Source: Mycolicibacterium hassiacum DSM 44199 (GTDB lineage: Bacteria; Actinomycetota; Actinomycetes; Mycobacteriales; Mycobacteriaceae). From it: a stretch of DNA of 64,000 nt. Shown here piece after piece: positions 26,474-37,848 of this stretch. Position numbers and translations under genes: made by a program. The stretch lies in contig NZ_LR026975.1 in assembly GCF_900603025.1 (NCBI RefSeq), forward strand, positions 868,001 to 932,000, read 5' to 3'. How positions within the stretch are numbered: the first letter of the stretch is position 1; each line of letters begins with the position of its first letter. The notes below the pieces were generated by a model that made no database searches, was not told the DNA's origin, and worked only from the letters and a program-made list of their open reading frames with translations.

Positions 26474-26720
26474 GGTGCCGTCGAACATCGACGCCGTCAC
26501 CGCGGAATGGCTGAGCGACGGTCTCGGTGCGCGGGTGCGCGGCCTGCGGTCCGAACGGATCGCGCAGGACAGCGGGCGCGAGCTGACGTTCTACCGTGAC
26601 GTCGCCGGCCGTGCGCCGCTGCCCACCCCGTCGGCGTACACGGCCCGGATCGCCGGCGCCGATTTCGTGCTGGTGCTGGAGGATCTGGCCGGGATCGACG
26701 CGCTGGAGGTGTTCGCATGA
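26463..26720 (+). pseudogene. Internally deleted phosphotransferase (APH/kinase-like) gene
   Basis: 85 codons. The start (NIDAVTAEWLSDGLGARVRG) resembles the N-terminus of mycobacterial aminoglycoside-phosphotransferase/ecdysteroid-kinase-like proteins, and the second half (ELTFYRDVAGRAPLPTP, DFVLVLEDLAG) resembles their segment about 60-100 residues further on. The nucleotide-binding loop between them is missing, as is everything after the LEDLA strand including the HGD catalytic loop. The frame is still open, and its stop overlaps the next start (ATGA), so the deletion kept translational coupling. It is unlikely to be an active kinase. Confidence 0.65.
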
Positions 26721-27091
26721 CCAGGTCGGCCCGCGAGGTCGTCGAGCTGTACAACCTGGTGGCCTGGAACCAGAAGGACTTCGCGCTGGCCGAGGAGCTG
26801 CTGGGGGAGACGGTGATCCGTCACGAGGTGGGGCGCGCGGACACGCTCACCCGCGCGCAGGCGGTGCAGCGGCTCGTCGACATGTGGGCGATCGCCGAGC
26901 GACTGCGGTTCGATCTCAAGCTCGTCATCGCCGGCGACGACGGCGAACACGTCGCGATCGTGTACGAATCGCCGATCAGGCTGAAGGACGGCACCGACAC
27001 GTCGGTGGCCGGCATGGAGATCTTCCGGGTGGTCGACGGCAGAATCGTCGAGGTGTGGAACTGCGGCTACGGACAAGGAGTCTGGGTGTGA
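26717..27091 (+). CDS. SnoaL-like / NTF2-fold protein
   Basis: 124 residues. AREVVELYNLVAWNQKDFALAEELLG and later AGMEIFRVVDGRIVEVWNCGYGQGV follow the SnoaL-like polyketide-cyclase/ester-cyclase fold. Starts in an ATGA overlap with the truncated kinase frame and ends in a GTGA overlap with the LLM oxidoreductase, so expression is tightly coupled. Probably a dehydratase, isomerase or hydrolase of a ring intermediate; no catalytic residues can be assigned with confidence. Confidence 0.85.
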   Translation: MTRSAREVVELYNLVAWNQKDFALAEELLGETVIRHEVGRADTLTRAQAVQRLVDMWAIAERLRFDLKLVIAGDDGEHVAIVYESPIRLKDGTDTSVAGMEIFRVVDGRIVEVWNCGYGQGVWV

Positions 27092-28152
27092 CCGGAGACG
27101 GCGAGGATAACGGCGAGGTGTTCGACGAGCTGGGCTACTACCTGCTGGCCGGTGCCGGCGGGGAAGGACCCGCGACGCTGATGGACGAGGCCCGCCGCGG
27201 CGAGCAACTCGGTTTCGGCACCGCGTTCATCTCCGAACGCTGGAACGTCAAGGAGGCCTCCTCGCTGACCGGTGCCGCGCTCGCGGTCACCAGCCGTATG
27301 CGGATCGCCACCGCGGCAACCAATCACAACACCCGCCACCCGCTGATCACCGGGTCCTGGGCCACCACCATGCACCGGTTGTCGGGCGGCCGGTTCACCC
27401 TCGGCCTCGGGCGCGGGGTGGCGGCGATGTACGCCGCGTTCGGCATCCCCGCGGTGACCACCGCCGAGCTCGAGGACTTCGCCCGGGTGATGCGGCGGCT
27501 GTGGCGCGGGGAGATGATCTTCAACCACGACGGCCCCATCGGCAAGTACCCGCTGCTGTACCTCGATGCCGACTTCGACGAGGACATCCGGCTCGCCATC
27601 GTCGCGTTCGGCCCGAAGACGCTGGCACTGGGCGGGCGGTTGTTCGACGACGTCATCCTGCACACCTACTTCACCCCCGAGACGCTGCGGCGCGCGGTCA
27701 GGACCGTCAAGGACGCGGCGGAGCAGGCCGGCCGCGACCCGGACAGCGTGCGGGTGTGGTCGTGTTTCGCCACCGTCGGCGACCACCTGCCGGAGGAGGT
27801 GCGGCTGAAGAAGACCGTCGCGCGGCTGGCCACCTACCTGCAGGGCTACGGCGACCTGCTGGTCAGGACCAACGGCTGGGATCCCGCGGTGCTGCAACGG
27901 TTCCGCGACGACAAGGTGGTGCAGTCGATTCCGGGCGGCATCGACCACAAGGCCACCCCGGAGCAGATCGAGCACATCGCCACGCTGATTCCCGACGAGT
28001 GGCTGGAGCCGGCCGCGACCGGGTCACCGCAGCAGTGCGTCGCGCGGATCCGCAAGGAGTTCGACTACGGTGCCGACGCGGTCATCCTGCACGGCTGCAC
28101 CCCGGACGAGCTCGAGCCGATCGTCGCCGAATACCGCCGAAACCACGGTTGA
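27088..28152 (+). CDS. LLM-class F420-dependent oxidoreductase
   Basis: 354 residues from GTG at 27088, with AAGGAG about seven bases upstream inside the preceding gene. GFGTAFISERWNVKEASSL and LGLGRGVAAMYAAFG are luciferase-like monooxygenase fold motifs; such proteins in mycobacteria usually use F420 or FMN. It would reduce or oxidise a pathway intermediate. It is the last gene of the forward operon that begins with the flavin monooxygenase. The final codons and stop TGA lie inside the family B palindrome (28135-28196). Confidence 0.88.
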   Translation: MTGDGEDNGEVFDELGYYLLAGAGGEGPATLMDEARRGEQLGFGTAFISERWNVKEASSLTGAALAVTSRMRIATAATNHNTRHPLITGSWATTMHRLSGGRFTLGLGRGVAAMYAAFGIPAVTTAELEDFARVMRRLWRGEMIFNHDGPIGKYPLLYLDADFDEDIRLAIVAFGPKTLALGGRLFDDVILHTYFTPETLRRAVRTVKDAAEQAGRDPDSVRVWSCFATVGDHLPEEVRLKKTVARLATYLQGYGDLLVRTNGWDPAVLQRFRDDKVVQSIPGGIDHKATPEQIEHIATLIPDEWLEPAATGSPQQCVARIRKEFDYGADAVILHGCTPDELEPIVAEYRRNHG

Positions 28153-28196
28153 TGACGGATTTTCGCGATTTCTCGTCAGCAAGCGTGGTTTCGGCG
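28135..28196. repeat. 62-bp palindromic repeat, family B copy 1
   Basis: Begins CGCCGAAACCACGGTTGATG and ends CAAGCGTGGTTTCGGCG, with centre TTTTCGCGATTT. A near copy in inverted orientation lies at 53781-53842. It contains the stop codon of the LLM oxidoreductase and separates it from the convergent carboxyltransferase gene. Confidence 0.85.
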
Positions 28197-28213
28197 AGCC
28201 CCGGGTGGGCGTC

Positions 28214-29710
28214 CTACGGGGTGATCACCGTGCGGGCGACGGGTTCGGGCGCGGCCTGGCGGCTGTAGAGCGCCCGCTGCAGCGCCCACAGCAGCACGTT
28301 GCGGGTCTCCTCGGGATGGATGAGCTCGTCGAACCCGAGGTGGCCGGCGGACCGGAACGACGCATCGACCTCCATCTGGCGCAGCTTGGCCTCCAGGTCC
28401 TCATCGGCGTGCGAGGCCTTGCTCAGCGCCGAGGCGCTCATCGCGCCCATCGTCGCGCCCGGGTAGGCGAACGTCGCGCTCTGGTTGTCGAATCCCAACA
28501 GCGACATGACCATCGAGCCGAACCCGTAGGCCTTGCGCAGCGTCACATGCAGTTTGATCGTGGTCGCCGCGGTCTGCGCGGCGAACATCCGCGCGCCGCT
28601 GCGCAGCACGCCGGCGCGCTCCGAGCGGCTGCCGGGCAGCATGCCGGGATTGTCGGCGAGGAACACGATCGGCAGATGGAACGAGTCGGCCACCATGACG
28701 AAGTGGGCCGCCTTGTCCGCGGCGTCGGCGTCGATCGAACCCGCCAGCGACAACGGCTGATTGGCCACCACTGCTACCGGGTGACCACCCAGATGCGCCA
28801 GCGCGCAGATGATCGCCGGCCCGAACCGCGGCTGGATCTCGAACCAGCCGCGGTCGTCGAACACCACGTCGAGCACCGCTCGCATGTCGTAGACCCGCCG
28901 ATTGGTGCGCGGCACGATGTCGAGCAGCTCGGGGGTCGGACGCGGCTGGGCCGCGTCGTCCTCGGGCAGCGACTCGGGGTAGGACCACGCGCTCGACGGG
29001 AAGTAGGACAGGTAGCGGCGGATGTCGTCGAGCACCGCCTCGTCGGTCTCGGCGTAGTTGTGGATCACGCCGCTGGTCAGCGCGACGTCCGGCCCGCCGA
29101 GCTCCTCCTTGGTGACGTCCTCGCCGGTGGACTCCTTCACCACCGGTGGCCCGGCGGTGAAGATCGCGCCCTGGGCGCTCATGATCGTCCAGTCGCACAC
29201 CGGCGCCACCAGGGCGCCGTGGCCGGCCGACGGACCCAGCAGACCGGCCACCATCGGCACCTTGCCCGAGCACTGCGTCTGGGAGAGCAGGTCGGTCGGG
29301 GTGCGGCCGTAGTGTTCGCCGCTGGGCCGGAACCCCGCACCCTCGAGCAGCATGATCAACGGCACCCGGTCGCGAAGCGCCAACTCGGCCAACCGGTATC
29401 GCTTGGCATTGCCGCCCGGCCCGATGCTGCCGGCCAGGGTGGTGAAGTCCTCGGCGCCGACCATCACCGGTCGGCCGTCGATCAGCCCGGACCCGGCGAC
29501 GATGCCGTCGGCGGCGATGTCACCGCCGACCAGGGTGCCGAACTCGCGGAACGTGCCCTTGTCGAGCAGGTGGTCGATGCGCGCCCGGGCGTCGAGCTTG
29601 CCCTTGTCACGGTGTTTGGCCAGCCGCTCCGGCCCGCCCATGCCGTACGCGTGCCGACGACGGCGGTCCAACTCGTCGAGCGTTTCCTGCCAGTCCCCGG
29701 ACGTGGTCAT
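28214..29710 (-). CDS. Acyl-CoA carboxylase carboxyltransferase (beta) subunit
   Basis: 498 residues from ATG at 29710 with CAGGAG upstream. Two crotonase-like halves are visible: GPGGNAKRYRLAELALRDRV and LLEGAGFRP in the first, and VFLADNPGMLPGSRSERAGVL and YGFGSMVMSLLGFDN in the second, the layout of AccD/PccB/MccB. It transfers CO2 from biotin to an acyl-CoA. No biotin carboxylase or biotin carrier gene is in the window, so the alpha subunit must come from elsewhere or the reaction may be reversed or altered. An operator palindrome lies in its divergent promoter region. Confidence 0.9.
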   Translation of the reverse strand: MTTSGDWQETLDELDRRRRHAYGMGGPERLAKHRDKGKLDARARIDHLLDKGTFREFGTLVGGDIAADGIVAGSGLIDGRPVMVGAEDFTTLAGSIGPGGNAKRYRLAELALRDRVPLIMLLEGAGFRPSGEHYGRTPTDLLSQTQCSGKVPMVAGLLGPSAGHGALVAPVCDWTIMSAQGAIFTAGPPVVKESTGEDVTKEELGGPDVALTSGVIHNYAETDEAVLDDIRRYLSYFPSSAWSYPESLPEDDAAQPRPTPELLDIVPRTNRRVYDMRAVLDVVFDDRGWFEIQPRFGPAIICALAHLGGHPVAVVANQPLSLAGSIDADAADKAAHFVMVADSFHLPIVFLADNPGMLPGSRSERAGVLRSGARMFAAQTAATTIKLHVTLRKAYGFGSMVMSLLGFDNQSATFAYPGATMGAMSASALSKASHADEDLEAKLRQMEVDASFRSAGHLGFDELIHPEETRNVLLWALQRALYSRQAAPEPVARTVITP

Positions 29711-29762
29711 GCACAACTCCTGTCGCTCGCCCGATGGTCGCATCCGATTGCCGCGTTGACCA

Positions 29763-29781
29763 TACTGAATTGCTTACTGTA
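29763..29781. promoter_or_regulatory. Palindromic operator-like site 7
   Basis: TACTGAATTGCTTACTGTA, two left-arm mismatches to the island motif, placed between the divergent carboxyltransferase (start 29710) and LLM oxidoreductase (start 29794); it could control both. Confidence 0.6.
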
Positions 29782-29793
29782 GCGTCTACGACC

Positions 29794-30843
29794 ATGGCGG
29801 GCGATGCTGGCCTGAAGGTCGACAGTGCGGTGTCAAGCCAACTCGCTCACGTCGCGCCCGCAGCGCGCACCTTCGAACAGCGCGGGTTCGACGGCTGCTG
29901 GACCGCCGAAGTGGCCCACGATCCGTTCCTGCCGCTGGTACTGGCCGCCGAGCACACCTCGACCATCGAACTCGGCACCAGCATCGCGGTGGCCTTCGCG
30001 CGAAATCCCATGACCGTCGCCAATATCGGCTGGGATCTTCAGGACTATTCCCGGGGGCGGCTCAACCTCGGGCTGGGCTCGCAGGTGCAGGCCCACATCG
30101 AGAAACGGTTCAGCATGCCGTGGGGCAGGCCGATCGCGCGGATGCGCGAATTCGTCCTGGCGCTGCGGGCGATCTGGGACTGTTGGCACAACGGCACCCG
30201 GCTGCGGTTCGAGGGCGACTTCTACACCCACAAGCTGATGACGCCGATGTTCGTGCCGGAGCCGCATGAGTACGGCATGCCGAGGATCTTCCTCGCCGCG
30301 GTGGGTGAGGCCATGACCGAACTGTGCGGCGAGGTGGCCGACGGCATACTTGCCCACGCGTTCACCACCAAACGGTACCTGCAGGAGGTGACGATCCCGG
30401 CGCTGCTGCGCGGCATGGCGCGCGCCGGCCGTTCCCGCAGCGACTTCCAGGTGTCGGCGCCGCTGTTCGTCGTCACCGGCCACACCGAGGAAGAACTCGC
30501 CGACCGTGCCGAGGCGACCCGCAAGCAGATCGCCTTCTACGGCTCGACACCCGCCTACCGCAAGGTGCTCGAGCTGCACGGGTGGGGTGATCTGCACACC
30601 GAGCTGCACCGGTTGAGCCTCGCCGGCGATTGGGACGCGATGGGACGGCTCATCGACGACGAGATGCTGCACGCGTTCGCGGTGGTGGCACCCGTCGAGG
30701 AGCTGGCCGCGCGGATCCGGGACCGCTGCGACGGGGTGATCGACCGGGTGCTCGTGGGCTTCCCCGCATCGTTCGACGAGGACACCATCGCGTCCGTCGT
30801 CGCCGACCTGCGCCGGCCGTTCACACCACCGAGGAGCAGCTGA
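29794..30843 (+). CDS. LLM-class F420-dependent oxidoreductase
   Basis: 349 residues from ATG at 29794; the 60-base longer frame crosses the operator and was rejected. FEQRGFDGCWTAEVAHDPFLPL, IAVAFARNPMTVANIGWDLQ and GRLNLGLGSQVQAHIEKRF are typical of the F420-dependent TIGR03617-like group of luciferase-fold proteins. It probably carries out an F420-linked reduction or oxidation. The stop overlaps the following P450 start (TGATG). It forms a two-gene operon under the operator-like site. Confidence 0.88.
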   Translation: MAGDAGLKVDSAVSSQLAHVAPAARTFEQRGFDGCWTAEVAHDPFLPLVLAAEHTSTIELGTSIAVAFARNPMTVANIGWDLQDYSRGRLNLGLGSQVQAHIEKRFSMPWGRPIARMREFVLALRAIWDCWHNGTRLRFEGDFYTHKLMTPMFVPEPHEYGMPRIFLAAVGEAMTELCGEVADGILAHAFTTKRYLQEVTIPALLRGMARAGRSRSDFQVSAPLFVVTGHTEEELADRAEATRKQIAFYGSTPAYRKVLELHGWGDLHTELHRLSLAGDWDAMGRLIDDEMLHAFAVVAPVEELAARIRDRCDGVIDRVLVGFPASFDEDTIASVVADLRRPFTPPRSS

Positions 30844-32078
30844 TGACCGCCCGCATCATGGACGAGGCAGCCAAGGTGTTCGCCACCCCGACGGCCTACA
30901 CCGACGAGCGCAAACTGCATGAGGCACTGACCCATCTGCGCGCCAACGCGCCGGTGTCCTGGGTCGACGTGCCCGGCTACCGCCCGTTCTGGGCCATCAC
31001 CAAACACGCCGACGTGATGGACATCGAACGGGACAACACGCTGTTCACCAACTGGCCGCGACCGGTGCTGACCACCGCCGAGGGCGACGAGCAGCAGCAG
31101 GCCCTCGGGGTCCGCACCCTGATCCACATGGACGACCCGCAGCACCGCGACGTCCGCAAGATCGGTGCCGACTGGTTCCGGCCGAAAGCGATGCGCGACT
31201 TACAGATCCGGGTCGACGAGCTGGCCCGGATCCATGTCGACAAGATGGCCGAGCTCGGCCCGGAATGCGATTTCGCCCAACAGGTGGCGGTGAATTTCCC
31301 GCTGTACGTGATCATGTCGCTGCTCGGCATCCCCGAGGCGGATTTCGGTTTGATGCTCAAGCTCACCCAGGAGCTGTTCGGCAGCGACGACGAGGAGTTC
31401 AAGCGCGGCACCAGCACCGAGGAGCAGTCGGCGTCGCTGCTGGAGATGTTCGAGTACTTCACCGCGCTGACCGCCTCGCGCCGGGAGAACCCCACCGACG
31501 ACCTGGCCTCGGCGATCGCCAACGCCAAGATCAACGGGGAGCCGTTGTCGGACATCGACACCATGTCCTACGACCTGATCGTCGCGGCTGCCGGTCACGA
31601 CACCACCAGCGCGACCATCTCCGGCGGGATGCTGGCGCTGATCGAGCACCCCGACCAGCATGAGCGGTTGCGCGCCGACCTCGGGCTGATGCCGCTGGCC
31701 ACCGAGGAGATGATCCGGTGGGTCACCCCGGTGAAGGCGTTCATGCGCACCGCCCAGCGGGACACCACGGTGCGGGGCGTGCCGATCGCCGCGGGGGAGT
31801 CGGTGCTGCTGTCCTACGTGTCGGCCAACCGCGACGAGGAGGTCTTCGACGACCCGTTTCGGTTAGACGTCTCGCGAGATCCGAACAAGCACATCGCGTT
31901 CGGATACGGGGTGCACTTCTGCCTGGGCGCGGCGCTGGCCCGGATGGAGATCAACAGTTTCTTCACCGAACTGCTGCCGCGGCTGCGTTCCGTCGAGCTC
32001 GCCGGTGATCCGGAGTTCGTCGCGACGACCTTCGTCGGCGGGCCCAAGCACCTGCCGATCCGCTATCGGCTGACCTAG
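30843..32078 (+). CDS. Cytochrome P450
   Basis: 411 residues, start overlapping the LLM stop. I-helix VAAAGHDTTSATISG, ExxR in TEEMIRW and heme loop HIAFGYGVHFCLGAALARME are complete. The N-terminus (ARIMDEAAKVFATPTAYTDE) suggests a CYP family found near lipid-degradation genes, but no subfamily is assigned. Redox partners are absent from the window. Last gene of the catabolic island on this strand. Confidence 0.93.
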   Translation: MTARIMDEAAKVFATPTAYTDERKLHEALTHLRANAPVSWVDVPGYRPFWAITKHADVMDIERDNTLFTNWPRPVLTTAEGDEQQQALGVRTLIHMDDPQHRDVRKIGADWFRPKAMRDLQIRVDELARIHVDKMAELGPECDFAQQVAVNFPLYVIMSLLGIPEADFGLMLKLTQELFGSDDEEFKRGTSTEEQSASLLEMFEYFTALTASRRENPTDDLASAIANAKINGEPLSDIDTMSYDLIVAAAGHDTTSATISGGMLALIEHPDQHERLRADLGLMPLATEEMIRWVTPVKAFMRTAQRDTTVRGVPIAAGESVLLSYVSANRDEEVFDDPFRLDVSRDPNKHIAFGYGVHFCLGAALARMEINSFFTELLPRLRSVELAGDPEFVATTFVGGPKHLPIRYRLT

Positions 32079-32220
32079 CCCGATCAGCAGCAGCGGGACT
32101 GCGGGTTGGACTCCGCCGCCGCGTGCCGCATCCGCCAGTACTCGCGTTCGGACAGGATCGGCTCGCCGGGGTGGGTGCGCCGGCGGTGCTCGACGTAGCG
32201 CCGGTAGTGGTTGTCGCCCA

Positions 32221-34518
<2,298 letters not shown>

Positions 34519-34555
34519 GCCGGAGATTTTTTCATCGCCGCCGTGACCGGGTGCG

Positions 34556-34576
34556 AAAACGGGTCCATTAGACCCG
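34556..34576 (-). terminator. Rho-independent terminator after ligB
   Basis: On the reverse strand CGGGTC-TAATG-GACCCG followed by TTTT, 18 bases beyond the ligB stop. Confidence 0.6.
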
Positions 34577-34593
34577 GCGTGGTCGAGCGGCGA

Positions 34594-36159
34594 TCAAGCC
34601 CCGCGCTCGTAGATCGCGCGCACGGTGTCGATGGTGTCGGCCTCGGCCGGGGTCTTGTCGTGGCGGTAGCGCAGCACCCGGGCGAACCGCAGCGCGAGAC
34701 CACCGGGATACCGGGACGAGCGCTGCACCCCGTCGAAGGCGATCTCGACGACCTGCTCGGGCCGAACCCGCACCACGTAACCGTCGGTCGGCCCGTCGGC
34801 CAGGTCCAGGAACCGCGCCGTCTGCCACTCGAGCATCGCGTCGGTCATCCCCTTGAACGTCTTGCCCAACATGACGAAGCCGCCGGCCGGGTCGCGGGCG
34901 CCCAGATGAATGTTCGACAGCTTGCCGGTGCGCCGACCCGATCCCCACTCCACCGCCAACACCACCAGATCGAGGGTGTGCACCGGCTTGACCTTCAGCC
35001 AGCCCGCGCCGCGGCGGCCCGCCTCGTACGGGGCGCTCGGCGACTTGGCCATCACGCCTTCGTGGCCGGCGGCTAGGGTCCGGTCGAGGAATCGCGCGGC
35101 GGCGTCGTGGCTGTCGGTGACCAGCCGGTCCACCCGGTGCGCGGACGGCACCAGTGCATCGAGCGCCTCGACGCGCCGGCTCGTCGGCAGGTCCAGCAGG
35201 TCGGTGCCGTCGACGTGCAGCAGATCGAAGACGAACACCGACAGCGGCTGCGCGGCGCGGGCGGCCGCGACGTCGAACCGGCCGCCGCCGCGACCACCGC
35301 CGCGCCCGAAGCGCGACGCGGTCACCTGGAACCGGTGGGGGCGCCCGTCCGGCCGCAGCGCGATGGCCTCGGCGTCGGCGATCAGCTCGTCGACCGGGAG
35401 GGCGAGCGCCGCCTCCACCACCTCCGGCAGCCGGTGGGTGACATCGTCGAGGCTGCGGGTGAACACCGCCACCTCGCGACCGGAACGATGGATCTGGACG
35501 CGGGCTCCGTCCAGCTTGGCCTCGAACACGGCTGTGCCGCCGAGGCGTTCGAGCGCGTCGCCGACATCGGCGGCGGTCTGGGCCAGCATCGGGCCGACCG
35601 GGACGCCCACGGTGAGCGTGAAAGCGGCCAGCGCGGCCGCACCACCGGTCAGGGCCGCGGCGGCGACCGTGGGCAACGCGCCCCCGAGCATGGCCGCCCG
35701 GCGCACCGTCGCCGCCGGGACGTCGGCGGCCACGGCGACGGCGTCGGCCATCACGCCGATCAACGCGCCCTGGCGCAGCTCCCCGGCGAGCAGTCGGCGC
35801 AGAAACGTCTGCTCGATCGCGGTGGCGCGGCCGAACAGGTCGGCGAGCAACGCGGCCCGCCGGGCCTGCGATCCCTGCCCGGTGACCGCACGGATCTCGC
35901 TGAACCGGTCGTCGACCTCGAGCACCGACAGGCCCGGCTCCTCGGCGGGCTCGGGCAGCGATCGCAACGAGGCCCAGCCGACCCCGATCTGGCGTTGCAG
36001 CAGCTCTCCGGACAGCCAGGCCACCACCACCGAGATCAGCCGCGGGTCGTCGTGGTCACCGGCCCGGCGCAACAGGTCGGCGAGCCGGGCGACCTTCCTC
36101 GAGCGCGCCGAGGCCGCCCCGACCTCAGCCGAGGCGGTGGCGACGTCGAGCAACCGCAC
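34594..36159 (-). CDS. ligB: ATP-dependent DNA ligase LigB
   Basis: 521 residues from GTG at 36159, whose product begins [20 protein letters not shown], matching the M. tuberculosis LigB N-terminus; the longer frame is a shadow of the neighbouring gene. The active-site lysine motif [14 protein letters not shown] (about residue 210), [37 protein letters not shown] and [14 protein letters not shown] are motifs I to V of the nucleotidyltransferase. It seals nicks using [12 protein letters not shown] insert near residue 290 is a Gly/Arg-rich expansion. Confidence 0.95.
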   Translation of the reverse strand: MRLLDVATASAEVGAASARSRKVARLADLLRRAGDHDDPRLISVVVAWLSGELLQRQIGVGWASLRSLPEPAEEPGLSVLEVDDRFSEIRAVTGQGSQARRAALLADLFGRATAIEQTFLRRLLAGELRQGALIGVMADAVAVAADVPAATVRRAAMLGGALPTVAAAALTGGAAALAAFTLTVGVPVGPMLAQTAADVGDALERLGGTAVFEAKLDGARVQIHRSGREVAVFTRSLDDVTHRLPEVVEAALALPVDELIADAEAIALRPDGRPHRFQVTASRFGRGGGRGGGRFDVAAARAAQPLSVFVFDLLHVDGTDLLDLPTSRRVEALDALVPSAHRVDRLVTDSHDAAARFLDRTLAAGHEGVMAKSPSAPYEAGRRGAGWLKVKPVHTLDLVVLAVEWGSGRRTGKLSNIHLGARDPAGGFVMLGKTFKGMTDAMLEWQTARFLDLADGPTDGYVVRVRPEQVVEIAFDGVQRSSRYPGGLALRFARVLRYRHDKTPAEADTIDTVRAIYERGA

Positions 36160-36208
36160 GCCTCCAGCCTGGCACGGCGGACCGACATCGACCGGCCCCC
36201 GGGGACGC

Positions 36209-37750
36209 TCAGCGCACGGTGAACGCCACCGAATGCCAGCCGGTGGCACCGTCCGGGACCGGGCCGGCCTGCGCTTCGGTCTGCACAACGCCGTCGTTGT
36301 CGACCGCGCGCACGGTGACGGTGTGCCGACCCGGGCGAGTCGCCTGCCAGCGCAGGCTCCACAGTCGCCAGGTGTCGCCGGAATACGACGCGCCGAGTGC
36401 GGCCGGCAGCCACTCACCCGGTTGTCCGTCGGGCCCGGTGATGCGCACCTGCGCCTCCCGCACGCCCCGGGGCTGGGCCCAGGCGACACCGCCGAGGACC
36501 ACCGGGCCTCGCTCGACCTGCTGACCGTCGCGCGGCACGTCGATGCGCGACTGGGTCTTGATCGGCCCGCGCTCGGACCAGCCGTGCCGCGTCCAGAAGG
36601 CCCGGGCCCGGTCGAAACGGGTGACCTCCAGGTCGACGACCCACTTCGTCGCCGAGACATAGCCGTACAACCCGGGCACCACCAGGCGCGCCGGATAGCC
36701 GTGTTCGGTGGGCAGCGGCTGACCGTTCATGCCGACCGCCAGCAGCGCGTCGCGGTCGTCGACGAGCGCCTCCAGCGGGGTGCCGACGGTGAATCCGTCC
36801 ACCGATGTCGACAGCACCATGTCGGCCTCCGGACGCACGCCGCAGGGCGCCAACAGGTCCCTCACCCGGTAGCCGAGCCAGGTCGCGGTGCCGATCAGGT
36901 CCCCGCCGACCGGGTTGGACACGCAGGTCAGGGTGATCACCTTCTCGACCGTGGTGAACGCGTCCAGATCGTCGAAGCGGTACGTGATCTCGCGGTCGAC
37001 CAGACCATGGATGCGCAGCCGCCAGTCGTCGCGGCTGAGCTGCGGCACCGCCAGCGCGGTGTCGATCCGGTAGAACTCGCCGTTGCCGGTGATGAACGAC
37101 GGCAGCGCAACACCTTTCGGCTGCACCTCCGGGGGAACCGGTGGCGCCGCGACGTCGACCGGCGGCAGCGCGACCGCCGCCCGCTCACCGGCCACCGACG
37201 CGCGCCGACGGGCGATGACCGTGCCCAGCGCCCCGCTGAGCGCCCCGGCGCCGAGGAAGCCGAGCGTGACCAACGACAACCGCCGCCCGCGGTCCGGCCC
37301 GTCGTCGCGTGCGGCCGGTGCGTCGACGACGCGGCCGGAGACGAGCAGCCGCAGCACCGCGATTCCGCAGCCGGCCCCGACGACGGTGGGAACCACGTCG
37401 GCCGCGGTGGCGCCGGTGCGCGACAGCACCGCCGCACAGCCGATCACCGCACCCCCCGCGATCGCGGTGCTGCCGATCGGGAACCGCCGGGTCTCCCAAC
37501 CGGTCGTCGCCGCCGCGATCACGACGACCACCGCGACCACCAGCACCGACAGCACCAGCTTGTCGGCCGTGCCGAAGGTCTGGATCGCCCATTCCCGGAC
37601 CGGGGCGGGCGTGCGGTCGATGACCGCTGCCCCCACCGCGGCGTGGGCATCGGCCGTGGGACCGAGGAACGCGGCCAGCAGCCGGGCGACGCCCAGCGCG
37701 ACGGTCGCCGCGGCGATGCCCGCCAGCGCCTTGGCGCCCCGCGTGATCAT
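36209..37750 (-). CDS. Membrane-anchored molybdopterin oxidoreductase, sulfite oxidase family
   Basis: 513 residues. Four to five hydrophobic helices cover the first 190 residues ([37 protein letters not shown], and so on). Then comes the sulfite-oxidase fold with the Mo-ligating Cys in [16 protein letters not shown] and the loop [22 protein letters not shown], followed by a Mo-co dimerisation domain. The catalytic domain is probably extracytoplasmic. It resembles YedY-like/eukaryotic-type Mo enzymes; substrate unknown. Lies upstream of ligB in the same direction. Confidence 0.9.
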   Translation of the reverse strand: MITRGAKALAGIAAATVALGVARLLAAFLGPTADAHAAVGAAVIDRTPAPVREWAIQTFGTADKLVLSVLVVAVVVVIAAATTGWETRRFPIGSTAIAGGAVIGCAAVLSRTGATAADVVPTVVGAGCGIAVLRLLVSGRVVDAPAARDDGPDRGRRLSLVTLGFLGAGALSGALGTVIARRRASVAGERAAVALPPVDVAAPPVPPEVQPKGVALPSFITGNGEFYRIDTALAVPQLSRDDWRLRIHGLVDREITYRFDDLDAFTTVEKVITLTCVSNPVGGDLIGTATWLGYRVRDLLAPCGVRPEADMVLSTSVDGFTVGTPLEALVDDRDALLAVGMNGQPLPTEHGYPARLVVPGLYGYVSATKWVVDLEVTRFDRARAFWTRHGWSERGPIKTQSRIDVPRDGQQVERGPVVLGGVAWAQPRGVREAQVRITGPDGQPGEWLPAALGASYSGDTWRLWSLRWQATRPGRHTVTVRAVDNDGVVQTEAQAGPVPDGATGWHSVAFTVR

Positions 37751-37848
37751 GCCGCCAAGCTACCGAGGATCCGACCCGGACGCCCCGCAGCGCGAGCGCA
37801 TCGGCTAGGTTGCTTTACGGTTTGGGCGACTTTTGGAAAGGAAGCCAT

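Noticed and set aside
9160..29781. Assignment of the operator palindrome to KstR or KstR2
   Set aside because: The half-site TTAC-GTA and 3-base spacer differ from the known KstR (AAC-N2-GTT) and KstR2 (CAAG-N2-CTTG) motifs.
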